Of a stretch of DNA of 64,000 nucleotides, positions 7,875-16,363 are shown piece after piece. Made by a program: the position numbers and the translations under genes. Positions within the stretch are counted from its first letter, which is position 1. Every line of letters starts with the position of its first letter. The notes under the pieces are model-generated. The model did no database searches and had not been told where the DNA came from. It was given only the letters and a program-made list of their open reading frames with translations. The stretch is from Variovorax boronicumulans (lineage in GTDB: Bacteria; Pseudomonadota; Gammaproteobacteria; Burkholderiales; Burkholderiaceae_C), in the NCBI RefSeq assembly GCF_019352895.1, contig NZ_JAAAFX010000007.1:227122-291121 (forward strand), given 5' to 3'.

Positions 7875-8918
7875 ATGCCGCAAGCCACTGAAGTCGCCAT
7901 CCGTTCGGTCGAACGGGGCCTGGTGCCCGATCGCCTGGTGCGCATCGGCATTCGCCGCCTGCTGACGCAGCGGCTGGTCGAACTGCAGGACGACGACGCC
8001 GAAGCATCGGCCGCGCTCAAGCAGGCTTTCGTGCAGGAGCTGCAGGCGGCCTCGCTGGCGCCGCTGCCCGAGAAGGCCAACGAGCAGCACTACGAGGTGC
8101 CGGCCGCCTTTTTCGGCGCGGTGCTGGGCACCCACCGCAAATACAGCAGCTGCCATTGGGCCGAGGGCGTCGAGACGCTGGCCGATGCCGAGGCGGCGGC
8201 GCTGGCCGCCACCTGCGAACGCGCCGGGCTGGTCGACGGCCAGGTGGTGCTCGAACTCGGCTGCGGCTGGGGCTCGCTCACGCTCTGGATGGCCGAGCAC
8301 TACCCGCGCAGTCGCATCACGGCGCTGTCGAACTCGCATTCGCAGCGCGAGTACATCGAGGCCGAGGCGAAACGCCGCGGGCTTGCCAACGTGCGCGTGC
8401 TGACCCGCGACATCAACCAGTTCGACACCGCCGACCGCTTCGACCGCGTGGTGTCGGTCGAGATGTTCGAGCACCTGCGCAACTGGCCGCAGGCCTTCGC
8501 CAACGTGGCGCGCTGGCTGCGGCCCGACGGCCGCTTCTTCATGCACGTGTTCGCGCACCGCGGCGCACCGTATCCTTTCGTCGAGCGCGACGCCAGCGAC
8601 TGGATGAGCCGCCACTTCTTCTCGGGCGGCATGATGCCCAGCGACGACCTGCCGCTGCGCTGCCAGGACGACCTGCGGCTGCTGCAGCAATGGCGCTGGG
8701 ACGGCACCCACTACCAGCGCACCTCCGAGGCCTGGCTGCGCAACATGGACCAGCACCGCGCCACGCTGATGCCGCTGTTCCGCGAGACCTACGGCGAAGA
8801 CGCCGACGTGTGGTGGGTGCGCTGGCGGCTGTTCTTCATGTCGGTGGCCGAACTCTTCGGCTACGACGAGGGCCAGCGCTGGTGGGTCAGCCACTACCTG
8901 TTCGAGCGGCGCGCATGA
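7875..8918 (+). CDS. SAM-dependent methyltransferase, CFA-synthase-like
   Basis: A 347-residue class I methyltransferase of the cyclopropane-fatty-acid-synthase superfamily. It has QHYEVPAAFF near residue 71 (the HYDLGNDFY region of Cfa), YSSCHW near 90, and SAM motif I VLELGCGWGS at 125-134. It lacks the long N-terminal domain of classical Cfa, so it is a short variant, resembling methylases that add CH3 across an acyl-chain double bond. Membrane lipid is the expected substrate. The ATG follows GAGGA at good spacing; a GTG 24 bases upstream is possible. It is first of five genes behind a predicted ECF promoter and overlaps the next gene by four bases. Confidence 0.88.
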   Translation: MPQATEVAIRSVERGLVPDRLVRIGIRRLLTQRLVELQDDDAEASAALKQAFVQELQAASLAPLPEKANEQHYEVPAAFFGAVLGTHRKYSSCHWAEGVETLADAEAAALAATCERAGLVDGQVVLELGCGWGSLTLWMAEHYPRSRITALSNSHSQREYIEAEAKRRGLANVRVLTRDINQFDTADRFDRVVSVEMFEHLRNWPQAFANVARWLRPDGRFFMHVFAHRGAPYPFVERDASDWMSRHFFSGGMMPSDDLPLRCQDDLRLLQQWRWDGTHYQRTSEAWLRNMDQHRATLMPLFRETYGEDADVWWVRWRLFFMSVAELFGYDEGQRWWVSHYLFERRA

Positions 8919-9517
8919 CGGCCGCCCTGGCCCCCATGGCGGCGACCCCGACCTCGCCGGCGGCCATGGCCGGCCGGCCCACGCGCACGGTGCTGCTGGC
9001 CAATGTCGCGCTCTCGCAGCTGGGCTGGTTCGCCGCGGTGCTCGGCGCCGCCCATCACATGGCGCCGGCCGGCACGCTGTGCGTGGTGGCGGTGATCTGC
9101 TGGCACCTGTCGGTGTCGGCACGGCCGTGCCGCGAGGCGCTGCTGGTGGCGCTGGCCTGCGCGATCGGCTTCGCGGTCGAGACGGTGGTGGCGCTGCAGG
9201 GCCATGTGAGTTACCCCTCGGGCCAGCCCGATCCGCACTTCGCGCCCTACTGGATGGTGGCGCTGTGGGGGCTGTTCGCGATCGCGCTCAACGTCAGCCT
9301 GCGCTGGCTGCGGCCCCGCCTGTGGCTGGCGGCGCTGCTGGGCGCCATCGTCGGGCCGATCGCGTTTTCCTCGGGCGTCCGGCTGGGCGGCGCGGCCTTC
9401 GTCCACACGGTGCCGGCGCTGCTCACGCTGGCGCTGGTGTGGGGCGGGGTGCTGCCCTTGCTGGTGCGGCTGTCGATGCATTTCGATGGCGTCCGCGCCG
9501 AAGGCGCCAGGCCATGA
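8915..9517 (+). CDS. DUF2878 membrane protein
   Basis: A 200-residue integral membrane protein with about five or six hydrophobic helices after a short alanine- and proline-rich N-terminus. Features such as NVALSQLGWFAAVLGAAHH and PYWMVALWGLFAIALN match the DUF2878 family. Function unknown; the family is repeatedly found with CFA-type methyltransferases and DUF1295 proteins. ATG/TGA overlaps on both sides place it firmly in the operon. Confidence 0.85.
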   Translation: MTAALAPMAATPTSPAAMAGRPTRTVLLANVALSQLGWFAAVLGAAHHMAPAGTLCVVAVICWHLSVSARPCREALLVALACAIGFAVETVVALQGHVSYPSGQPDPHFAPYWMVALWGLFAIALNVSLRWLRPRLWLAALLGAIVGPIAFSSGVRLGGAAFVHTVPALLTLALVWGGVLPLLVRLSMHFDGVRAEGARP

Positions 9518-10314
9518 GCGCATCGACCGCCTTTGCCGGCCTGGCGCTGACCGTGGCGCTGGCCGTGCTGACCTGGCTCGCGAGCCTGCGGCACGACGAC
9601 GTGAGCCTGGTCGACCGGGTCTGGGCGCTGCTGATCGTCGGCGCGGGCTGGGTCTATGCGCTGCTCACGCCGGACGTCGGCGCGCGGGGCTTCTGGATGC
9701 TGGCGCTGGGCAGCGCCTGGGCGCTGCGCCTGGCCCTGTTCATCACCTGGCGCAACTGGGGCCATGGCGAGGAGCGGCGCTACCAGGCGATCCGCGAACG
9801 CAACCAGCCGGGCTACCGCTTCAAGAGCCTGTACCTGGTGTTCCTGCTGCAGGCCGTGCTGGCGTGGGTGGTGTCGGCGCCGTTCCTGCCGGGGGTCGCG
9901 GCTGCGCCGCCGTTGAACGTGCTGGACTGCGTCGGCTTCGCGCTGGCCGCCTTCGGCATCGTCTTCGAGGCCATCGGCGACGCGCAGATGGCGCGTTTCA
10001 AGGCCGACCCGGCCCACAAGGGCCAGGTGATGGACCGCGGCCTGTGGCGCTACACGCGCCATCCCAACTACTTCGGCGAGGCCTGCATCTGGTGGGGCCT
10101 GTGGCTGGCGGCGCTGGCCGGCGCGGGCTGGGCCGGTGCCTGGAGCATCGTGTCGCCGCTGCTCATGACGGTGCTGCTGCTCAAGGTCTCGGGCGTGAAG
10201 CTGCTCGAGAAGGACATCGCCGAGCGCCGGCCCGCCTACCGCGACTACATCGCGCGCATCAACGCCTTCGTGCCCGGTCCGGTGCGCGGCGGTGGGAAGA
10301 GGCCCGCGCCATGA
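9514..10314 (+). CDS. DUF1295 membrane protein (steroid 5-alpha-reductase-like)
   Basis: A 266-residue polytopic membrane protein of the DUF1295 branch of the steroid-5-alpha-reductase/isoprenylcysteine methyltransferase superfamily. The C-terminal signature GLWRYTRHPNYFGEACIWWG and a following EKDIAERRPAYRDY are clear. It probably binds NADPH or SAM and acts on a hydrophobic chain at the membrane; the substrate is unknown. Its overlap with the flanking frames and the neighbouring methyltransferase suggest a step in fatty-acyl modification. Confidence 0.88.
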   Translation: MSASTAFAGLALTVALAVLTWLASLRHDDVSLVDRVWALLIVGAGWVYALLTPDVGARGFWMLALGSAWALRLALFITWRNWGHGEERRYQAIRERNQPGYRFKSLYLVFLLQAVLAWVVSAPFLPGVAAAPPLNVLDCVGFALAAFGIVFEAIGDAQMARFKADPAHKGQVMDRGLWRYTRHPNYFGEACIWWGLWLAALAGAGWAGAWSIVSPLLMTVLLLKVSGVKLLEKDIAERRPAYRDYIARINAFVPGPVRGGGKRPAP

Positions 10315-10940
10315 GGCGGCTGCTGGTGCTCGGCCTGTGCGCGGTCGGTGGCAGCGCGCTGGCCGCCGAATCCAACTTCGCCGCCTTCCTCGACGGCAAG
10401 CCCATCGGCGAGCATCGCTTCGTGGTCGGCGGCCCGGCCGAGGCGCGCGAGGTGCTGAGCGATGCGCGCTTCAACGTCAAGCTGCTGGGCCTCACGGTCT
10501 ACCGCTACCGGCACCAGGCCACCGAGCGCTGGCGCGGCGACTGCCTCGACAGCCTGAGCGCCAGCACCGACGACGATGGCACCGTCAGCCGCGTGCGCAC
10601 CGAGCCGGCCGCCGACGGCCTGTCGGTGACGGCCGAGACCGGGGCGGCGCAGGCTGTGCGCGGGCTGCCCGGCTGCGTGATGAGCTTCGCCTACTGGAAC
10701 CCGGCCATGCGCAGCCAGAGCCGCCTGCTCAACGCCCAGACCGGCAAGGCCGAGGCGGTGCGCGTGAGCCGGCTCGGCAGCGGGCCGATCGAGGTGCGCG
10801 GGCAGTCGCTGACGGCCACGCGCTGGCGCATCGAGGGGCCCCCGCAGCCGATCGACGTCTGGTATTCGGCCCAGGGCGAGTGGGTCGGGCTCGATTCGAC
10901 GCTCGAGGGCGGACGGCTGCTGACGTACCGGCTCAAGTGA
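10311..10940 (+). CDS. DUF6134-like exported protein
   Basis: A 209-residue protein with a signal peptide (MRRLLVLGLCAVGGSALA, cleavage before AESNF), so periplasmic. The mature part is beta-rich, with FLDGKPIGEHRFVV at its start, YRYRHQATERWRGDCLDSL in the middle, and a C-terminal WYSAQGEWVGLDSTLEGGRLLTYRL that resembles DUF6134/DUF3108-type beta-barrels. No catalytic residues can be named. It overlaps the DUF1295 gene by four bases. Confidence 0.75.
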   Translation: MRRLLVLGLCAVGGSALAAESNFAAFLDGKPIGEHRFVVGGPAEAREVLSDARFNVKLLGLTVYRYRHQATERWRGDCLDSLSASTDDDGTVSRVRTEPAADGLSVTAETGAAQAVRGLPGCVMSFAYWNPAMRSQSRLLNAQTGKAEAVRVSRLGSGPIEVRGQSLTATRWRIEGPPQPIDVWYSAQGEWVGLDSTLEGGRLLTYRLK

Positions 10941-11016
10941 TCTGGGGCGGAGGCCGATGCGTAAGCAGCGCGAGGCCATCGCGCCTCGTCTTCTTTCCAA
11001 CGCGCAGGAGCTTCGC

Positions 11017-11430
11017 ATGACCTTCCGGCAAACCGCCGTCGCCTACCTGGCCACGGCCGTGGTCTTCCTGGCGCTCGACGCCGTCTGGCTCACGACCATG
11101 GCCGACCGGCTCTACCGCCCGGCCATCGGCCAGCTGATGCGCGAACCCTTCACGGTCGGGCCGGCCGTGCTGTTCTATCTGATCTACGTCGCGGGCGTGG
11201 TGGTGTTCGCGGTGATGCCGGCACTGGCCAGCGGACGCTGGGCCACGGCGCTGGGTTTCGGCGCGCTGCTCGGACTGCTGGCCTATGCGACCTACGACCT
11301 GACCAACCAGGCCACGCTCAAGGACTGGTCGTGGCAGGTGACCATCGCCGACCTCTGCTGGGGCACCTTCGTGACGGCGGTGTCGGCGGCGGCCGCGGCG
11401 CGGCTCACGATGGCTTTCGGCGGGCGCTGA
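11017..11430 (+). CDS. DUF2177 membrane protein
   Basis: A 137-residue protein with four predicted membrane helices. It matches DUF2177 by FLALDAVWLTTMADRLYRPAIGQLM and TYDLTNQATLKDWSW. Function unknown. The ATG at 11017 has CAGGAG eight bases upstream. It is 76 bp behind the DUF6134 gene, so it is probably the last gene of the same operon. It converges on the anti-sigma gene, with a strong hairpin between them. Confidence 0.87.
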   Translation: MTFRQTAVAYLATAVVFLALDAVWLTTMADRLYRPAIGQLMREPFTVGPAVLFYLIYVAGVVVFAVMPALASGRWATALGFGALLGLLAYATYDLTNQATLKDWSWQVTIADLCWGTFVTAVSAAAAARLTMAFGGR

Positions 11431-11437
11431 GTTCGAG

Positions 11438-11458
11438 GGGCCCGCCGCACGCGGGCCC
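11438..11458. terminator. Hairpin between convergent operons
   Basis: A perfect 8-bp stem, GGGCCCGC/GCGGGCCC, with a 5-base loop sits in the 36-bp gap between the DUF2177 gene and the anti-sigma gene. It has no T-tract, so either a Rho-assisted or bidirectional stop is inferred. Confidence 0.5.
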
Positions 11459-11466
11459 GATCCGCC

Positions 11467-12123
11467 TCACATGCCGACCAGCGAGCCCAGCATGCGCGCC
11501 AGCGCGCCCTGAAACAGCACCTTGCCCTCGACCGAGGCCAGGCAGATGCAGTCGCCGCCGGCCTGCACCGTCGGCTGATGGTGGAAGCTGCCGTCGGCCT
11601 CGTCGAAGTCGCCCGGGCCGAACAGTGCGCGGCCGTCGTGGAAGGTGCCGTACAGCACCTGCGTGAGTTCGCAGTCGCTGTGGGTGTGCACGGGCAACTG
11701 CTTGCCGGCGCCGATGCGCAGCAGGAACACGTTGGCCTTCGGGTCGCCGGGCAGGGTCACCCGGCTCCAGCGCATGCCCGGGCCGAGCCAGCGCCAGGGC
11801 GAGGCGTTGGCGCGGCGCAGGGCACGCGGCCAGGCCATGCCGGGGGGCAGGGCAGGGTGACGGCCCGCGACGGGGCGGGGCGGGGGCGCCTTCGGGGGCG
11901 CGTCGATGGCCGCCAGCGTCCGGGCCAGGGCCTCGGGCGCCAGGGTCTCGGGCGGCAGATCGTCGATCAGGGCGCCGCCCACGGCTTCGAGCAGCCGGGC
12001 GCGTTCGCGACACTGGGCGCAGCCCTCGAGATGGGTGGCGACGAGCACGGCAGGACCGAGCGCCAGCCGGCCGGCCGTGTGGGCCAGCAGCAGGTCGTCG
12101 TCCGGATGGTGTTGAATCGTCAT
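11467..12123 (-). CDS. chrR: ChrR-type zinc anti-sigma factor with cupin domain
   Basis: 218 residues. The N-terminal anti-sigma domain has H6, H31, C35 and C38 (HLEGCAQC), the same positions as the zinc ligands of Rhodobacter sphaeroides ChrR. The C-terminal cupin (from about 110) has candidate metal ligands H146, H148 (PVHTHSD), E152 and H181 or H182. In ChrR the cupin senses singlet oxygen or organic hydroperoxide and releases sigma E. The gene overlaps the sigma gene by four bases, as expected for a co-translated sigma/anti-sigma pair. The domain layout is strong evidence; the inducing signal is inferred. Confidence 0.92.
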   Translation of the reverse strand: MTIQHHPDDDLLLAHTAGRLALGPAVLVATHLEGCAQCRERARLLEAVGGALIDDLPPETLAPEALARTLAAIDAPPKAPPPRPVAGRHPALPPGMAWPRALRRANASPWRWLGPGMRWSRVTLPGDPKANVFLLRIGAGKQLPVHTHSDCELTQVLYGTFHDGRALFGPGDFDEADGSFHHQPTVQAGGDCICLASVEGKVLFQGALARMLGSLVGM

Positions 12124-12680
12124 GGTTCGAGCCCGCCCAGCAGGCGGCGCAGGTGGTGTACCGCCAGCCGCACGCGCGACTTGACGGTCCCCAGGGGAAT
12201 GCCCAGTTCCCGCGCGATCTGCGCATGGGGCTGGTCCTCGTAGAACGACAGGCGCAGCACCTGCGCCTGCTCCGCCGACAGCTGCGCCATGGCTTCCCGC
12301 ACGCCGCTTTCGCGCTGGCGCACGAGCAGCAGCACATCGGGCTGCGGCAGCGGGTCGGGCTGGTCGATCTCCTCGTCGTCGCTGGCTTCGGCCATCCGAT
12401 TGCCCTGGCGGCGGAAATGGTCGACGCGCAGGTTGCGCGCGATGGTGAAGATCCAGGTCGAGGCGCTGGCGCGCCCGGCGTCGAAGCTCTGCGCCTTGCG
12501 CCAGACGTTGACCATGGCTTCCTGGGCCAGCTCTTCGGCCAGGCCCTCGGAGGTGCCCAGGCGCATCAGATAGGACTTTACGCGCGGCGCGAAATGCTTG
12601 AACAGCGCGGCGAATGCCTGCCGGTCGCCGCTTTGCGCGACCGCCTGGGCCCATCCGTTCAGTTCCTCGCTTGTGGGCAT
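12120..12680 (-). CDS. ECF sigma factor, RpoE/ChrR (ECF11) type
   Basis: 186 residues with sigma region 2 (ELAQEAMVNVWRKAQSFDAGRASASTWIFTIARN) and region 4 (FYEDQPHAQIARELGIPLGTVKSRVRLA). A ChrR-type anti-sigma gene follows at once, which places it in the group that drives singlet-oxygen responses in Rhodobacter. The ATG at 12680 has GGAG five bases upstream. A second start at 12779, with AGGAG, would add 33 residues but would begin almost at the predicted transcription start. A TGATCT-N16-CGTA element upstream suggests autoregulation. Confidence 0.92.
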   Translation of the reverse strand: MPTSEELNGWAQAVAQSGDRQAFAALFKHFAPRVKSYLMRLGTSEGLAEELAQEAMVNVWRKAQSFDAGRASASTWIFTIARNLRVDHFRRQGNRMAEASDDEEIDQPDPLPQPDVLLLVRQRESGVREAMAQLSAEQAQVLRLSFYEDQPHAQIARELGIPLGTVKSRVRLAVHHLRRLLGGLEP

Positions 12681-12787
12681 CGGGCTCCGGCTCTGATGCA
12701 GTGTCACGATCGACAGCCAGGGCGCGCGCCGCAAACTCCCGTGCGGAAGAGGGGCCGAGGATTGTCGGGCGGTGTTCATGCTGCTCC

Positions 12788-12813
12788 TACGCACCGCCGG
12801 CGGAATTAGATCA
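12788..12813 (-). promoter_or_regulatory. Predicted autoregulated sigma promoter, TGATCT-N16-CGTA
   Basis: On the minus strand TGATCT (12813-12808) and CGTA (12791-12788) are separated by 16 bases, the same architecture as the element at 7800-7825. It points at the sigma/anti-sigma genes. It would start transcription near 12781, leaving about a 100-base leader before the ATG at 12680. Confidence 0.55.
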
Positions 12814-12828
12814 CAGGGTCTGTGCGGC

Positions 12829-12854
12829 AAATCCAAACCGCCCGAGCCTGCGTA
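12829..12854 (+). promoter_or_regulatory. Weak ECF-like promoter, AAATCC-N16-CGTA
   Basis: AAATCC at 12829-12834 and CGTA at 12851-12854 keep the 16-base spacing seen in the two stronger elements; the -35 element shares ATCC only. It lies 32 bases before the FAD oxidoreductase ATG and could serve that operon. This is a weaker match than the other two. Confidence 0.35.
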
Positions 12855-12885
12855 CAAGCAGCAACACACCTTTTCGGAGCACTGC

Positions 12886-14259
12886 ATGACGATCGCCACC
12901 GCGCCCGAGGGCCCCCTGCCGACCCACCGCGGCTCCGACCAGCCGGCACTCGACATCGCCGTCGTCGGCAGCGGCATTTCGGGCCTGTCGGCCGCGTGGC
13001 TGCTGTCGCAGCACCACCGCGTGACGCTGTTCGAAGCCGACAACCGGCCCGGCGGCCACAGCAACACGGTGGACGCGCCGACCGCCGCCGGCACGGTCCC
13101 GGTCGACACCGGCTTCATCGTCTACAACGAGCCGGCCTATCCCAACCTGAGCGCGCTGTTCGACCATCTGGGGGTGGCGACGCAGTCCACCGAGATGTCC
13201 TTCGCCGTGAGCCTGGACGGTGGCCAGCTCGAGTATTCGGGCACCGACCTGCGCGGCCTGTTCGCCCAGCGCGGCAACCTGCTGAGCCTGCGCTTCTGGT
13301 CGATGCTGCGCGACCTGGTGCGCTTCTACCGCCAGGCGCCGGCCGACGCCGAGCGCTTCGGCCTGATCCCGCTCGACAGCTACCTCGATGCGCGCGGCTT
13401 CGGCAAGGCCTTCCGCGAGGACCACCTGTACCCGATGGCCGCGGCGATCTGGTCGACCTCGGCGGCCCGCGTCGGCGAGTACCCGACCGAAGCCTTCGTG
13501 CGTTTCTGCGAGAACCACCACCTGCTCAAGCTCAGCGGCCGGCCGGCCTGGCGCACCGTCACCGGCGGCAGCGCGCGCTACGTCGAGCGCCTGACGGCCG
13601 CGCTGGGCCAGGGCCTGCGCCTGGACCAGGCCGTCACCGAGGTCAAGCGCGACGCGGAAGGCGCCTGGGTACGCACCGAAGGCGCGGCCGCAGCGCAGCG
13701 CTTCGACCAGGTGGTGATCGCCACCCATGCCGACCAGGCGCTGCGGCTGATGCCCGATGCCACGGCGCTCGAGAAGCGGGTGCTGGGCGCCTTCGACTAC
13801 AGCCGCAACCGCGCGGTTCTGCACAGCGACCCGGCACTGATGCCGCAACGCCGTGCCGTCTGGTCGAGCTGGAACTACGCGGCCGACCGCAGCCGCGCCG
13901 AGGCGCCCTGCGTGACCTACTGGATGAACCGGCTGCAGGCCATCCCCGAGCAGACGCCGATGTTCCTCACGCTCAACCCGACGCTGGAGCCGCGCAGCGA
14001 GCACCTGATCCGCAGCGAGATCTACGAGCACCCGATCTTCGACATGAAGGCCATCCGCGCGCAGGACGAGCTCTGGAGCCTGCAGGGCCGCCGCCGCACC
14101 TGGTTCTGCGGCGCCTACTTCGGCTCCGGCTTCCATGAAGACGGCCTGCAGGCCGGCCTGGCCGTGGCCGAGGCCCTGGGCGGCGTGCGCCGGCCCTGGA
14201 ACGTGGCCAACGAATCGGGCCGCATCCGCATCCAGTCGGCCGCTGAGGTCGCCGCGTGA
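12886..14259 (+). CDS. FAD-dependent oxidoreductase (flavin amine oxidase-like)
   Basis: 457 residues. An N-terminal dinucleotide-binding fold, VVGSGISGLSAAWLL, starts near residue 26, followed by FEADNRPGGHSNT and the C-terminal FAD-contact region WFCGAYFGSGFHEDGLQAG. It belongs to the NAD(P)-binding amine-oxidase-like family that is typically encoded with DUF1365 and CFA-type methyltransferase genes. In R. sphaeroides a related RpoE-controlled flavoprotein is, as I recall, the desaturase-type enzyme of furan fatty acid synthesis. GGAG precedes the ATG. It is first of three overlapping genes. Confidence 0.88.
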   Translation: MTIATAPEGPLPTHRGSDQPALDIAVVGSGISGLSAAWLLSQHHRVTLFEADNRPGGHSNTVDAPTAAGTVPVDTGFIVYNEPAYPNLSALFDHLGVATQSTEMSFAVSLDGGQLEYSGTDLRGLFAQRGNLLSLRFWSMLRDLVRFYRQAPADAERFGLIPLDSYLDARGFGKAFREDHLYPMAAAIWSTSAARVGEYPTEAFVRFCENHHLLKLSGRPAWRTVTGGSARYVERLTAALGQGLRLDQAVTEVKRDAEGAWVRTEGAAAAQRFDQVVIATHADQALRLMPDATALEKRVLGAFDYSRNRAVLHSDPALMPQRRAVWSSWNYAADRSRAEAPCVTYWMNRLQAIPEQTPMFLTLNPTLEPRSEHLIRSEIYEHPIFDMKAIRAQDELWSLQGRRRTWFCGAYFGSGFHEDGLQAGLAVAEALGGVRRPWNVANESGRIRIQSAAEVAA

Positions 14260-15080
14260 CCACCGGCGCCAGCGCCGTCACCGCGTCCGCGCTCTACGCC
14301 GGGCGCGTGATGCACCAGCGGCTGCGGCCGGCGAAGCACCGGCTCAGCTACCGCGTGTTCTCGCTGCTGCTCGACATCGACGAGCTGCCCGCACTGGCGC
14401 GCCGGCTGCGGCTGTTCTCGCTCAACCGCTTCAACCTGTTCAGCCTGCACGAGCGCGATTACGGTGCCGGCGAGGCGGCCGACGGCCGGGGGCTGCGGCC
14501 CTACGTGGAGCGCCAGCTGGTCGCCGCCGGCCTGCGCGCGGGCGGTGCGATCCGGCTGCTGAGCATGCCGCGCATCCTGGGCTATGCCTTCAATCCACTG
14601 AGCGTCTACTACTGCGACCATCCCGACGGCAGCGGGCTGCAGGCGATCCTCTACGAGGTCAACAACACCTTCGGCCAGCGTCACAGCTACCTGATCGCGG
14701 TCGATGCCGCAGGGCGCGACGGCCGCGACATCGCCCAGCGCTGCGACAAGCAGTTCCATGTCTCGCCCTTCCTCGGGCTCGACCTGCGCTACGACTTCCG
14801 GATGCAGGCGCCCGATGCCGCACGCCCCGGCCTGGCGATCGGCATCACCGTGGCCGACGACACCGGCCCGGTGCTGGTCGCGCGCTTCGATGCCAAGCGC
14901 CGGGCGCTCGGCGATGCCGCGCTGGCCGCCGTCTTCTTTTCCCACCCCTTGCTGACCCTCAAGGTGGTGGGCGCCATCCACTGGGAAGCCCTGCGGCTGT
15001 GGATCAAGGGCGCGCGCTTCCATGCCTGCCCCGCCGCACCCGCCCAATCTGTGACCATCGCCGGAACCAAAGACTCATGA
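14256..15080 (+). CDS. DUF1365 protein
   Basis: A 274-residue DUF1365 protein. Blocks include MHQRLRPAKHRLSYRVFSLLLDIDEL, LGYAFNPLSVYYC and HVSPFLGLDLRYDFRM. Function unknown, but the family almost always sits between an FAD oxidoreductase and a CFA synthase, as here. It uses a GTG start inside the stop of the previous gene (GTGA), and its own stop overlaps the next ATG. Confidence 0.87.
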   Translation: MTTGASAVTASALYAGRVMHQRLRPAKHRLSYRVFSLLLDIDELPALARRLRLFSLNRFNLFSLHERDYGAGEAADGRGLRPYVERQLVAAGLRAGGAIRLLSMPRILGYAFNPLSVYYCDHPDGSGLQAILYEVNNTFGQRHSYLIAVDAAGRDGRDIAQRCDKQFHVSPFLGLDLRYDFRMQAPDAARPGLAIGITVADDTGPVLVARFDAKRRALGDAALAAVFFSHPLLTLKVVGAIHWEALRLWIKGARFHACPAAPAQSVTIAGTKDS

Positions 15081-16342
15081 GCACTTCCTCCACTCCGTCG
15101 AACGGCCTGCAGGCCGAGTCCCTCGAACAGGCTGCGGCCGCACTGCGCCCGGGCTGGACGCGGCACCCGCTGCGCCGCCTGCTGGTGCGCCTGATGCGCG
15201 GCATGGCCTGCGGCACGCTGGTCGTCGAACTGCCCGACGGCCAGCGCGTCGAGGGCCGTGGCGCGGCATCGGGGCCGCATGCGGCGATCACGCTGCACCG
15301 CTGGCGTCCGCTGGCGCGCATGCTGCTGCGCGGCGACATCGGGCTGGCCGAGTCCTACCGCGACGGCGACTGGTCGACACCCGACCTCACGGCGCTGCTC
15401 GAATTCGGCATCCGCAACGAGGCCGGTTGGGGCCGCGTGTTCGACGCCTCGCTGCCCGCGCGCTGGGCCGGCCGTCTGCTGCACCGCGCGCGCGCCAACA
15501 CGCGCCGCGGCAGCCGCCAGAACATCTCCTTCCACTACGACATGGGCAACGACTTCTATGCGAAGTGGCTGGACCCGGACATGGTCTATTCGAGCGCGCT
15601 CTACGCCTCGGGCGACGAGACGCTGGAGCAGGCGCAGGCCGCCAAGCTGCAGCGCATCGTCGAGCTGCTGGATCTGAAGCCCGACGCGAAGGTGCTCGAG
15701 ATCGGCTGCGGCTGGGGCGCGCTGGCGCTGGCCATCGCCAGGCAGGGCGCGCAGGTCACCGGCCTCACCTTGTCGACCGAGCAGCTGGCGCATGCGCAGC
15801 AGCGCGTGGAGGCCGAGCAGCGCGAGCCGGCGGTCGACCTGCGGCTGCAGGACTACCGCGACGTCGACGGCCGCTACGACCGCATCGTCTCCATCGAGAT
15901 GCTCGAGGCCGTGGGCGAGCGTTACTGGCCGGTCTACTTCGACACCCTGCGCGAGCGCCTGTCGGCCGACGGCACGGCCGTGGTGCAGGTGATCACGATC
16001 GCCGAGGCGCACTTCGACCATTACCGCCGGACGCCGGATTTCATCCAGCGCTTCATCTTCCCGGGCGGCATGCTGCCCTCGATCGAGGCGATGCAGGCGC
16101 AGGCCGAGCGTGCCGGCCTCACGCTGCGGGTCGAGGAACTGTTCGGCCTCAGCTATGCCCAGACGCTGGCCGAGTGGCGCCACCGCTTCCTCGCGGCCTG
16201 GCCGGACATCGAGCGGCTGGGCTTCGACGACGCGTTCAAGCGCCTCTGGGAGTACTACCTGTGCTACTGCGAGGCGGGCTTCCGGTCGGGCCGGGTCAAC
16301 GTCGGGCTGTTCAGCCTGAAGCACGCGCCGGGCGCGGCCTGA
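15077..16342 (+). CDS. cfa: Cyclopropane-fatty-acid synthase family methyltransferase
   Basis: 421 residues, full-length CFA-synthase type. An N-terminal domain of about 140 residues is followed by NISFHYDMGNDFYAKWLD, YSSALY, and SAM motif VLEIGCGWGALA. The C-terminal FIFPGGMLPS and YLCYCEAGFRSGRVNVGLF are typical. It transfers a methylene or methyl group from SAM to unsaturated chains in membrane phospholipid. It is the last gene of the FAD oxidoreductase-DUF1365 unit. The pair of CFA relatives in this island suggests two chemically distinct products. Confidence 0.92.
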   Translation: MSTSSTPSNGLQAESLEQAAAALRPGWTRHPLRRLLVRLMRGMACGTLVVELPDGQRVEGRGAASGPHAAITLHRWRPLARMLLRGDIGLAESYRDGDWSTPDLTALLEFGIRNEAGWGRVFDASLPARWAGRLLHRARANTRRGSRQNISFHYDMGNDFYAKWLDPDMVYSSALYASGDETLEQAQAAKLQRIVELLDLKPDAKVLEIGCGWGALALAIARQGAQVTGLTLSTEQLAHAQQRVEAEQREPAVDLRLQDYRDVDGRYDRIVSIEMLEAVGERYWPVYFDTLRERLSADGTAVVQVITIAEAHFDHYRRTPDFIQRFIFPGGMLPSIEAMQAQAERAGLTLRVEELFGLSYAQTLAEWRHRFLAAWPDIERLGFDDAFKRLWEYYLCYCEAGFRSGRVNVGLFSLKHAPGAA

Positions 16343-16363
16343 GCACAGACGAGGGCGCGTGCC

